DNA from: an uncultured Clostridia bacterium
GTDB lineage: Bacteria > Bacillota > Clostridia > Christensenellales > Borkfalkiaceae
Length of the DNA stretch: 64,000 nt
Direction: 5' to 3'
Assembly: GCA_947053545.1 (NCBI GenBank)
Contig: CAMRSY010000002.1
Coordinates: 1-64,000 of the forward strand
The notes under the pieces: generated by a model
What the model was told of the DNA's origin: nothing
What the model saw: the letters and a program-made list of their open reading frames with translations, nothing else
Database searches by the model: none
Shown: positions 44,248 through 52,509 of the stretch, piece after piece
Numbering within the stretch: the stretch's first letter is position 1
How the letters are laid out: each line of letters begins with the position of its first letter
Position numbers and translations under genes: made by a program

Positions 44248-46671
44248 TTATTCACCATCTTTACCTATCTTAACCAAAGTTACGCCCTTTGAATACTGGA
44301 TAAGCAAATTGCTGAGTTCGGGAATAATATTGTAATTCGAATCCTGCGTTGCGTCGTCGAAATCGAATTTCAGGTCTCCGCCGTCCACTCTGCCCGCGTA
44401 TTTTTCCACCTTAGCTTTAGCCTGTTCGGGGGTATCTACCGAATATTCGTACATATCGTCCGCCGTGTCAAAATTGTTGTAAACGGTTCCGCCCACCTTG
44501 GTTTTAAATCCCGCAGGTACTTTTTCGGTACGGGAAGAAGCTTCGTAACAGTCGATATTATCGGCGGCCGTATCGTTTTGCGTTAAAAGTTTGAGATTAT
44601 TTTTCGAGCAGTCGTATATGTTTCCGAACGCCTTTATCATACCGCCGGCTTCGCCGGAGAACGTTCCATCACCCAGAGCGTCGGTACCCTGCCCCGACGA
44701 CATCATAGGACGCATTGCCGCCGTTGAACGGAAATAGTTGTTTTCCACAAACGCGCTTGCACCCATTGTTACGCCCACCCCGTACTTGGCGTTTCCGTCA
44801 AAATAGTTGTTGTAAATATGCACGGTAGCCGACCTTATTCGGGGATGACGGCTGTCGGAATGGTCGTACCAGTTGTGGTGATAGGTGATTCTGAAATCGC
44901 CCGACTCCTTCATTCCCTGAAGGTTGCACTTTCCGCAATCCCAGAAATGGTTATACGAATGAGTTACATACGTCGATTTTTTCGTATCTAGGGCGCCGTC
45001 GCCTTTAACCTGGTCGCCGCTCCATTTATGTCCGTAGAATATATCGCAGTTATGAACCCAGACGTGGTGGCAGTTTCCTTCGAAACCTATGCCGTCTTTA
45101 GTGCCTCCCATCATATTCATAATGCCGAAATTGCGTATTTCCACATTGCTGCAGCCCGTTATATGGAAGCCCCAGCCGTTTGCGGTAGCGTCGTTGCCTA
45201 TGCCTTCCAGAGTAACGCCCTGGTCAAGCCCCTTTAATTCCAAATCGCCGTTAGCTTTGAAATCGACCTGACTGCCGTCGCCTATGCTACCTATAAACCT
45301 TACGCACAGGGGTTTTACCGCGCCTTTTTTAGACTGATATCCCTCGCCGAGAATGTTGTCGATGCCCGTAACGGTAACGCCGTTATACGTAACGGATACC
45401 GTTTTGTAATTTTCCTGCGTAACATATAAAACAATGGCGTCGTCACGCAGGGTCCCGTCCATATTGTAAGCGCCCGACGCGGTTGCCTTTGTCGTGTTGT
45501 TTACAAATGCGTAGCCCGAACGCTCGTGGGCGTAAACGGCTATCTTTTCGGCGGTTGCGCCGTAATCCGCAGCTTCGGTACCGTCGCCGGCAACGGGCAC
45601 GACTTTCATATCGTACGAACCAGCCTTTAATCCTACGGCGTCCGCGCGGAAATAATCGCGGTACTGCCTGACAAGCGGCGCGTCAAGTTTAGTCCAGTTA
45701 TCCGCGCCCTCGGGGCTGCAATAAACATTGTACCACTTTGCGTTGTCGGCCGCGGTCCACTCCACGTAAGCCGCTTCAAGCGCGCCGGCGGAAGCTTTGG
45801 TTATTTTAACGCCGCCCTGAACGGGGCCCGAAATTACCGGGTCGTCGGGTTTTTCTATAGGTTCGGAAGGGTTTGAAGGGTCCTTGCCGGGTTCCTGCGA
45901 TTTTACGGTTACTTTACAGGTAGCTGTTTTATTGCCGTCGTTGGTAGTAACCATTATATTGGCAGTACCCGCGCCGACGGCGTGCACAACGCCGTCGGCC
46001 ACCGTTGCAACGGTGGTTTTATCCGAACTCCATCTGTAAGTCTTGTCGTCGGCGTTATCGGGCTTTACCGTAGCGTTGAGTTTTTGGTCCGCGCCGCCCA
46101 CGGTCATAGTCAATTCGCCCTTATCCAGCGTTACGCCGGTTACGTGAATAGCTTCCGCCGAAGCTTCGGTAACCTCTACCGCGTATATGCCAGACACTCC
46201 GCCCGCGGTCGCCTTTACGGTAACGCTGCCCTTCGCCTTTCCCGTAAGAATACCGCTCGAGCTGCCTATTTCGGCGCTTTCCGCGCCGCTTTCTATAGAC
46301 CATACCACAGTTTTGTGGGTTGCATTTTCCGGCGAAACGGTTGCTGTAAGCGTTATTTTGCCGCCCACTTTAACCGAAGTATCGCCGGAAACGGTAACCT
46401 TTGTAACTGCTACCGTTTCATCGTTTACGCCCTTAACGAATCCGCATTTAGCGCACACGTCGCCGGCATCGTGCGCGGTTACGTTCTCTTTTACCGTCGC
46501 GTGGTCAAGGCATATCGATACCCTGTGGTGCCCGCTTTCTCCGTCGGAAATATATCCGCTCCACGCGTGGCTGTGCCCGTTGTCCTTTTTGCACCCCGCA
46601 AAGGTTATAACTCCTACGCTCAGGCAAGCCGTACAACAAGCCAAAAGCCGCATAATTTTACCCTTATTCAT
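44248..46671 (-). CDS. Pectate lyase-like (PL1 family) lipoprotein with Big2 and Fn3-like domains
   Basis: 807 residues; the start is the ATG at 46671 (the codon before it is TTG), with GGGGGAT about six bases upstream. A signal peptide ends in lipobox FAGC. An N-terminal His/Cys module (HSHAW, CLDHA, CAKCG) is followed by two Big2 domains (about 88-262) and an Fn3-like region (about 285-385). The C-terminal PL1 beta-helix has NVEIRNFGIMN, HHVWVHNCDIF, TYVTHSYNHFWDC, TYHHNWYDHSDSRHPRIR and HIYNNYFD, the conserved pectate lyase blocks with the catalytic Arg in SRHPRIR. Role: cuts plant polygalacturonate at the cell surface by beta-elimination. Its own promoter is at 46721-46750. Confidence 0.9.
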   Translation of the reverse strand: MNKGKIMRLLACCTACLSVGVITFAGCKKDNGHSHAWSGYISDGESGHHRVSICLDHATVKENVTAHDAGDVCAKCGFVKGVNDETVAVTKVTVSGDTSVKVGGKITLTATVSPENATHKTVVWSIESGAESAEIGSSSGILTGKAKGSVTVKATAGGVSGIYAVEVTEASAEAIHVTGVTLDKGELTMTVGGADQKLNATVKPDNADDKTYRWSSDKTTVATVADGVVHAVGAGTANIMVTTNDGNKTATCKVTVKSQEPGKDPSNPSEPIEKPDDPVISGPVQGGVKITKASAGALEAAYVEWTAADNAKWYNVYCSPEGADNWTKLDAPLVRQYRDYFRADAVGLKAGSYDMKVVPVAGDGTEAADYGATAEKIAVYAHERSGYAFVNNTTKATASGAYNMDGTLRDDAIVLYVTQENYKTVSVTYNGVTVTGIDNILGEGYQSKKGAVKPLCVRFIGSIGDGSQVDFKANGDLELKGLDQGVTLEGIGNDATANGWGFHITGCSNVEIRNFGIMNMMGGTKDGIGFEGNCHHVWVHNCDIFYGHKWSGDQVKGDGALDTKKSTYVTHSYNHFWDCGKCNLQGMKESGDFRITYHHNWYDHSDSRHPRIRSATVHIYNNYFDGNAKYGVGVTMGASAFVENNYFRSTAAMRPMMSSGQGTDALGDGTFSGEAGGMIKAFGNIYDCSKNNLKLLTQNDTAADNIDCYEASSRTEKVPAGFKTKVGGTVYNNFDTADDMYEYSVDTPEQAKAKVEKYAGRVDGGDLKFDFDDATQDSNYNIIPELSNLLIQYSKGVTLVKIGKDGE

Positions 46672-46720
46672 CAATTATCCCCCTGTGCCGCATTTTACGC
46701 GGCAATTAAATACAATATTT

Positions 46721-46750
46721 ATTATATAACCTTTATATTCGCAAAGTCAA
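46721..46750 (-). promoter_or_regulatory. Promoter of the pectate lyase gene
   Basis: On the minus strand: TTGACT (46745-46750), 18 bases, TATAAT (46721-46726). A small GCCGC/GCGGC hairpin lies at 46687-46703, between it and the ribosome site. Confidence 0.6.
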
Positions 46751-46805
46751 CCCAAATATGAAAGCAGCTTACAAAAAACGCAAATAATTAACAAACCGCG
46801 CACTT

Positions 46806-48569
46806 TTAATGACGCTCTGCCTGCAATTCATACAGTTTAGAATAATATCCTCCGCGGTTAATGAGTTGCGAATGCGTACCGCTTTCGGCTATCTCGCCGT
46901 GCTGCATAACAATTATGTTGTCGGCGTTTTTTATAGTGGAAAGCCTGTGCGCGCAGATTAGCATGGTTCCTATTCCCCGCATATTTTCCAGCCCCTGCTT
47001 TATAAGTACCTCGGTTTCGGTATCGATATTTGCAGTCGCTTCGTCTAAAATAAGTATCTGCGGTTTATGAAGTACCGTCCGGGCAAACGAAAGAAGCTGC
47101 CGCTGCCCCTGCGACAGGTTTTCGCCGCGCTCGGAAAGTTCCTGTTCGAGCCCGTTCGGCAGAGCCGAAACGAACACGTCGGCGTTTACATAGCGGCAGG
47201 CGTCCGAAATTTCCGCGTCGGTAAATTTTTCGTTATTCAAAGTAAGATTGCTTTTCACCGTGCCGCTGAACAAAAACACGTCCTGCAGCATTTGCCCCAC
47301 CGCGCGGCGGAGCGACTTTATTTTAATATTTTTAACGTCCTTTCCGTCTATGAGAACACGCCCTTTCTGCACGTCGTAGTTGCGTACGATAAGCGACAAA
47401 ACCGTACTTTTCCCCGCGCCGGTAGCGCCGACAAACGCGCAAGTTTTACCCGCATTTACCTTAAAAGAAACGTCCTTGAGTATCCAGTCCTCGCCTTCGT
47501 ATGCAAACCATACGTGGTCGAACTCAATCTCGCCCTTGAAAAATTCTATTTCTTCCGCGTTTTCGGCGTCGCGTATTTCCGGCGCTACGTCAAGAAGATT
47601 GTACAGCCTTTCCGACGCGGTAAACGCCTTTTGCAATTTATTAAGCTGGTCGGCAAGCTGTTGTACGGGATTGAAAAATTTGGAAAGATACAGGTAAAAC
47701 GCCACCACCATACCCGCATGAAGCCCGAACCCTATTCCCAGATAGAAAGTAACGGCAACCGACAGAACATATATAAAAGTTATAAGCGGACGGTACAACC
47801 CGAAAGCTATTACCACCTTATATCTCGCCGACCTAAGATTTTCGTTTTTCAAAACGAATTCGAGTTCCTTGAATTTCTGCCTGTTAAATACGTGAATGAG
47901 TTTCATTCCCGACAGATTTTCATTAAGGTATGAATTGAGTTCGGATATATAACGCCTTTCTTTACGGAACAGCGCGCCGATAATTTTTCCGAATATGAAC
48001 GATATAAGCGCAACAGCCGCAATAAAGGCCAGCATTACAAGCGAAAGCTGCCAGCTTATATACAGCATCATTCCGTAAACGCCCGCCAGAGTAAGTATGT
48101 TTTTTATCACTTTGACCAGCACGTCGGTAAACAGGTCGGATAATGAAGCCGTGTACGACGCCACTCTTGTTACAAGCGAACCGACGGGCATTTTATCCAG
48201 CTGGCTTTGCGACAGACTTTGTATGTGTCCGTACACCTCAAGCCTGATATCGGCTACAATACTCTGCCCGGCTTTCTGCAACAGCATACTTTCAGCGTAC
48301 AGCACCAGCTGATTAACGGCGCCTATGGCGACGTAACCGGCAGCCAAACCTATAATAAAATTTAAATTCAATGAATTGGATTTAAGGTTTTCGCAAGCCG
48401 AACTTATGAACACGGGCAACGCCACGTCGAACGCCACGTTTAAAACCAACAGTAGCAAAGCGGCGACAAAGCGCGGAAGCTGAGGTTTAAGATAGCCGAA
48501 AGTACGCTTTAACGAGGTTTTGAGAGGCAGGTGTTTTTCGCCCGAGAGAACCGATTTTTCTTCAGTCAT
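46806..48569 (-). CDS. ABC exporter half-transporter with canonical ATP site
   Basis: 587 residues, fused transmembrane plus ATPase domain (MsbA-like). Six helices lie in the first ~330 residues. The ATPase has Walker A GATGAGKST, signature LSQGQRQL, Walker B ILILDEATAN with catalytic Glu, and switch His in CAHRLST. Its start overlaps the end of the partner exporter gene by four bases, so the two half-transporters are made together and probably form a heterodimer. Substrate (drug, lipid or peptide) unknown. Confidence 0.9.
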   Translation of the reverse strand: MTEEKSVLSGEKHLPLKTSLKRTFGYLKPQLPRFVAALLLLVLNVAFDVALPVFISSACENLKSNSLNLNFIIGLAAGYVAIGAVNQLVLYAESMLLQKAGQSIVADIRLEVYGHIQSLSQSQLDKMPVGSLVTRVASYTASLSDLFTDVLVKVIKNILTLAGVYGMMLYISWQLSLVMLAFIAAVALISFIFGKIIGALFRKERRYISELNSYLNENLSGMKLIHVFNRQKFKELEFVLKNENLRSARYKVVIAFGLYRPLITFIYVLSVAVTFYLGIGFGLHAGMVVAFYLYLSKFFNPVQQLADQLNKLQKAFTASERLYNLLDVAPEIRDAENAEEIEFFKGEIEFDHVWFAYEGEDWILKDVSFKVNAGKTCAFVGATGAGKSTVLSLIVRNYDVQKGRVLIDGKDVKNIKIKSLRRAVGQMLQDVFLFSGTVKSNLTLNNEKFTDAEISDACRYVNADVFVSALPNGLEQELSERGENLSQGQRQLLSFARTVLHKPQILILDEATANIDTETEVLIKQGLENMRGIGTMLICAHRLSTIKNADNIIVMQHGEIAESGTHSQLINRGGYYSKLYELQAERH

Positions 48570-50353
48570 TCCACGCCTCCTTCAACCTGGTTTTCAAGCG
48601 CTTGCAGCCGCACCATCTTTCTGTATGTGGGCGAAATTTTCATAAGCTCGCCGGGCGGCGCAAACGCCTCTATTTCGCCGCCGTTTAAAACTATTATCCT
48701 GTCGAAACGCGAAACCGTACTTGCGCGCGAAGCAACTATTACGGTCGTCTTTCCCTTTCTTTCGCGCCCGATAGACGTAAGAATCGTTTCCTCCGTCTTT
48801 ATATCCACGGCGGACACGCTGTCGTCCAGAATAAGCACGGGCGAATTTTTAAGATATGCGCGCGCTATAGCCGTACGCTGTTTCTGCCCCCCAGAAAGAG
48901 TTACGCCGCGTTCGCCGCAAACAGTATCGTAACCGTCCTTAAACCCCTCGATATCGCCGCTGAGACAGGCGAAATCCGCCGCTCGCTCAACCATATTGCG
49001 GGGGCAACCGTCCACACCGAAACCGATGTTGTTCGCCAAAGTATCGGAAAAAAGAAAGTTATCCTGCGGGGCGTAAGCCACCGCTTCGCGCACGCTTTCG
49101 GTATTGCAAAGGGTTACGTCTACGCCGTCTATAAAAACCTGTCCTGCGTTTATTTCGTAAATTTTAAGAAGGCTGTTGACAAGCGTGGTTTTGCCGCTTC
49201 CCACTTTACCTATAATTCCTACGGTTTCGCCCGCGGCAATCTCCAGCGTAACGTTTTTAAGCGCGGGAATTTGCGAACCGGGATAAGTGAAAGTGAAATT
49301 TTTAAAGCTTATGCCTCCCTTAACGTCAGCAAGTTTTAAGGCGTTTTCAGGCTCGCATACCTCCGCGGTATCCAGAAAAGCCGACACCCGTTTAAGCGAA
49401 GCTTTCGCGCGGGAACGCATAGAAACTATCTGTCCGAGAGCCATCATAGGCCAAATCATAGTTTCGAAATATCCTAAAAACGTTACCAGATTGCCCGCCG
49501 ATAATTCTATTCTGTGCCCGAAAATTACTGCGGGATTACCGGTGGCGGCGCCGTATACGAAATAGCCGCCCGCGCCCAATATTATTGCGGTTATAACCGC
49601 AATAATAAGCGAAATTATACAGTCGAAAACAACCGCCATACGCGCGTAAGAAACGTTTGTCTGTTTGTTCTTTTTTACTATTTTTGCAAAGCCGTGCAAC
49701 CTGCGGGTTTCACTTAAAAACGCTTTAATTACACGTATGCCGGTAAAACTTTCGCGCGAGTAGTCGTAAAGCTTATCAAATTCCGCCTGCCTCTCTTCCC
49801 ACTTTGCCGCCTGAAATTTTTCCACCAGAGCGCCCCAAACCGCGATAAGCACAAGCGGCACCGCCACTATTAGCGACAGCACCCAGTCCAGCCGAACCAT
49901 TTTAATTATTACCAGCACGGTTAAAAACGACGCGTCAAACAGCATTATAGTACCCCAGCCGAGGTAATCTTCAATGGTTTCGAGGTCGGTGGTAAACCAC
50001 GCCATAACGGTGCCGACTTTGGTTTTTTGGTAATATGAAAGGGGCAGTTTTTCGGCTTTGACGAACATTTGCCTGCGCAGCCCCGCCTCGGTGCGCTGCG
50101 AAGCCGCAAAGATAGAAAGCCGCCACATTACCCTGCCCGCAAACAATACGACCGCAACAAAAATTACCCCAACGACAACCTTATTAAGCGCCGAGGTATC
50201 TACGCTGCCGCCGTCGAACAAATCGACGATTTGACCGAGATATTCTGGCAGAAGCAGTTGAAACCAGTCAACCGCAACCAACCCGATAACGCCGATTAAA
50301 TACAGCCAGATATATTTGAAATAATATTTGTTTATGTATTTGCCAAGTAACAT
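48566..50353 (-). CDS. ABC exporter half-transporter with degenerate ATP site
   Basis: 595 residues, same fused layout: helices in about 1-320, then Walker A GKVGSGKT, signature LSGGQKQR and Walker B VLILDDSVS. The catalytic Glu after Walker B is Asp, and the switch His of the usual HRLST block is Ser (VASRAST). Both key residues of one composite ATP site are therefore changed, as in known heterodimeric exporters with one hydrolytic site. It is first in the pair; the promoter was not found. Confidence 0.9.
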   Translation of the reverse strand: MLLGKYINKYYFKYIWLYLIGVIGLVAVDWFQLLLPEYLGQIVDLFDGGSVDTSALNKVVVGVIFVAVVLFAGRVMWRLSIFAASQRTEAGLRRQMFVKAEKLPLSYYQKTKVGTVMAWFTTDLETIEDYLGWGTIMLFDASFLTVLVIIKMVRLDWVLSLIVAVPLVLIAVWGALVEKFQAAKWEERQAEFDKLYDYSRESFTGIRVIKAFLSETRRLHGFAKIVKKNKQTNVSYARMAVVFDCIISLIIAVITAIILGAGGYFVYGAATGNPAVIFGHRIELSAGNLVTFLGYFETMIWPMMALGQIVSMRSRAKASLKRVSAFLDTAEVCEPENALKLADVKGGISFKNFTFTYPGSQIPALKNVTLEIAAGETVGIIGKVGSGKTTLVNSLLKIYEINAGQVFIDGVDVTLCNTESVREAVAYAPQDNFLFSDTLANNIGFGVDGCPRNMVERAADFACLSGDIEGFKDGYDTVCGERGVTLSGGQKQRTAIARAYLKNSPVLILDDSVSAVDIKTEETILTSIGRERKGKTTVIVASRASTVSRFDRIIVLNGGEIEAFAPPGELMKISPTYRKMVRLQALENQVEGGVE

Positions 50354-50420
50354 TTTGTTTACGCGAAATTTAACTTAAGTAAGCGTTGCCAACGTTTATA
50401 CGAAAACGGAATCTTACTTC

Positions 50421-51284
50421 TTATACCCCCGCCTTAGATAATAATTCTGCATTTTTAATTATAATTTTTCCGTCAGACTTGGGGTCGTTACGGATAATTT
50501 CGCCTATTTCAGGCGCGGAAATTACGCCTTTGTAAGGGTTTTTAACGCTGTCTATCTTCGTTGTTACGTCCGCCTCTGCCTCCGACTTTTCAAACGCCAG
50601 ATCGCATCCTTCCATTTTACAGTTTACAAGCTTTAAACCTTTGCAGTAGCAGAACGGCTGGGTACCGATAACGGTACAGTTTATAAGCGTAAGATTTTTA
50701 GAATACCAAGCAAAATATTCGCCCTTTATAACGCTGTTTTTCACCGTTATGTTTTCGCCGTGCCAAAAGGCGTCTTTCGTATCGAAACGGCAGTTTTCGA
50801 AAGTTGCGTTTTTTATGTACTGGAAAGAATATTTGCCCTTAAATTCTACGTTATCGAATACAATATTCTCAGAACGCATCATAAAATATTCGCTTACGGC
50901 GGAACATTTTATCATTTTTATTCCTTTAACCGACCAGCCGAATTCGGGCGAAATAATATCGCAGTTTTCAAGCACGGCGTCCGTGCACTCCCTCAGCGCC
51001 TTAATTCCGTGAAGCTTACTGTCCTTTATAAAAATACCTTCGGAATACCATAATGCCGCACGGCACATTTCGGTCATTTCCGTACCCGCTATTTTTAATC
51101 CTTTTACGTGCCAGAAAGGATACCGCAGATTGCAAAAACAGTTTTCCGCCCGTATGTTTTCGCACTCCTTTACTGCGCTTTCACCGTCGGCAGGGCCGTC
51201 GAATTTTACGTTTTTTATCAATAAATCTTTTTTGCCGTATAAAGCCCTTTCTTCGTCCAGCGTTACGTTTTCAATTATCTTCAT
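50421..51284 (-). CDS. DUF3737 family right-handed beta-helix protein
   Basis: 287 residues with the DUF3737 pattern: repeated units of about 20 residues with Asn/Cys ladders (FENCRF, ITVKNSV, LTLINCTV, LKLVNCKM) and aromatic FWH/YSK turns. It has no signal peptide, so it is cytosolic. Molecular role unknown. It is transcribed from its own promoter (51318-51346) with a GAGGA ribosome site, and the exporter genes lie 67 bases downstream. Confidence 0.85.
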   Translation of the reverse strand: MKIIENVTLDEERALYGKKDLLIKNVKFDGPADGESAVKECENIRAENCFCNLRYPFWHVKGLKIAGTEMTEMCRAALWYSEGIFIKDSKLHGIKALRECTDAVLENCDIISPEFGWSVKGIKMIKCSAVSEYFMMRSENIVFDNVEFKGKYSFQYIKNATFENCRFDTKDAFWHGENITVKNSVIKGEYFAWYSKNLTLINCTVIGTQPFCYCKGLKLVNCKMEGCDLAFEKSEAEADVTTKIDSVKNPYKGVISAPEIGEIIRNDPKSDGKIIIKNAELLSKAGV

Positions 51285-51317
51285 CAGTTTATCCTCGCAT
51301 AATTTGTCTGCGCTTTA

Positions 51318-51346
51318 ATTATACACGCATCGTTTTACAATGGCAA
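51318..51346 (-). promoter_or_regulatory. Promoter of the DUF3737 gene
   Basis: On the minus strand: TTGCCA (51341-51346), 17 bases, TATAAT (51318-51323). Confidence 0.65.
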
Positions 51347-51383
51347 ATGCCTGTTTATTATGAGTTAACATACCCAAAAGGCA

Positions 51384-52310
51384 TTAATACAGGTCGGTTG
51401 AAAGATATCTGTCGCCGCCGTCGGGGAAAATTACAACTATATTTTTGCCCTTGTTTTCCGCTTTTTGCGCTGTTTTTATAGCTGCGCTAAGCGCCGCGCC
51501 CGACGAAATACCTATTAAAAGGCCCTCGCGCCTGCCTACCGTCCGCGCGCAGGCATAAGCTTCTTTCTCCGTAACGCACACAATTTCATCGTATACCGAC
51601 GTATCCAGCGTTTGCGGAACAAACCCCGCGCCTATACCCTGCAACCCGTGCGCGCCGCTGCCTTTACCCGACAGGACAGCCGAGCCCGCGGGTTCGACTG
51701 CGACAACCTTTATTTGCGGATTTTTATCTTTTAAAAATCTGCCGGCGCCGCTTATAGTGCCGCCAGTACCCACGCCTGCTACAAAAATATCCAATTCTCC
51801 GCCCGTGTCGTTCCATATTTCGGGTCCGGTGGTAAGATAGTGAACACGCGGATTTGCAGAATTTACAAACTGACCCGCAATAATGCTGTCTTTAATTTGC
51901 GAGTGCAGCCGCTCTGCCGCTTCTATCGCGCCGGACATGCCTTTTTTTCCGTCGGACAGAACCGCTTCCGCGCCGTAAGCATTTATAAGTTTAATGCGCT
52001 CAGCGCTCATTGTATCGGGCATAACTATAATTATCCGGTATCCCCGCGCAGCGCCCGCCGCGGCGAGCCCTATGCCCGTATTCCCCGAGGTCGGCTCTAT
52101 TATCACCGAGCCAGCCCCGATCAGCCCTGAGTTTTCGTATTCGTCAAGCATAGCTTTTGCCACCCTGTCCTTAACAGAACCGGCGGGATTGAAAAATTCG
52201 AGTTTTGCAAAGATGCGGGCATTTAAATTCAGCGACTTTTGTAAATTAACAAGTTCCAGAAGGGGCGTGTTGCCTATTAAGCTTTCCGCCGAAGAGTAAA
52301 TTTTTGCCAT
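51384..52310 (-). CDS. cysK: Cysteine synthase A (O-acetylserine sulfhydrylase)
   Basis: 308 residues, the normal length. The PLP lysine is K47 in AGSVKDR, the phosphate-binding loop is TSGNTG (74-79), and GVGTGGTISGAG and the C-terminal FPDGGDRYLSTDLY are typical of CysK. It makes L-cysteine from O-acetylserine and sulfide in the cytosol. AAAGG precedes the ATG. The promoter at 52342-52370 is divergent from that of the hybrid kinase. It complements cyuA, which consumes cysteine, although the two are 48 kb apart. Confidence 0.95.
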   Translation of the reverse strand: MAKIYSSAESLIGNTPLLELVNLQKSLNLNARIFAKLEFFNPAGSVKDRVAKAMLDEYENSGLIGAGSVIIEPTSGNTGIGLAAAGAARGYRIIIVMPDTMSAERIKLINAYGAEAVLSDGKKGMSGAIEAAERLHSQIKDSIIAGQFVNSANPRVHYLTTGPEIWNDTGGELDIFVAGVGTGGTISGAGRFLKDKNPQIKVVAVEPAGSAVLSGKGSGAHGLQGIGAGFVPQTLDTSVYDEIVCVTEKEAYACARTVGRREGLLIGISSGAALSAAIKTAQKAENKGKNIVVIFPDGGDRYLSTDLY

Positions 52311-52341
52311 ATGCCGCCGCCTTTAATTAATTATTTTATAG

Positions 52342-52370
52342 AGTATACCATTAAAATTACGTAAAGTCAC
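52342..52370 (-). promoter_or_regulatory. Promoter of cysK
   Basis: On the minus strand: GTGACT (52365-52370), 17 bases, TATACT (52342-52347). Confidence 0.55.
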
Positions 52371-52446
52371 CCTATTTTCGCACTATTTATGCGCCTCGCG
52401 CGCGCACTTTGAGCGCGTTCTATTATATAATGCGCGCACAAAACTA

Positions 52447-52475
52447 TTGACATAATAAAAAAAAACGCATAAAAT
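52447..52475 (+). promoter_or_regulatory. Promoter of the hybrid histidine kinase
   Basis: TTGACA (52447-52452), 17 bases, TAAAAT (52470-52475), 35 bases upstream of the ATG at 52510. Confidence 0.7.
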
Positions 52476-52509
52476 GAATAAGTAAAATATACGGCTGAGG
52501 AATTGGCAG

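Noticed and set aside
45982..46761. Plus-strand ORF opposite the pectate lyase gene
   Set aside because: It has an unnatural composition and runs antisense to well-supported Big2 domains and the signal peptide.
52391..52440. GCGC-alternating run between cysK and the hybrid kinase
   Set aside because: It shows no clear inverted or direct repeat beyond low-complexity pairs and lies outside both promoters.
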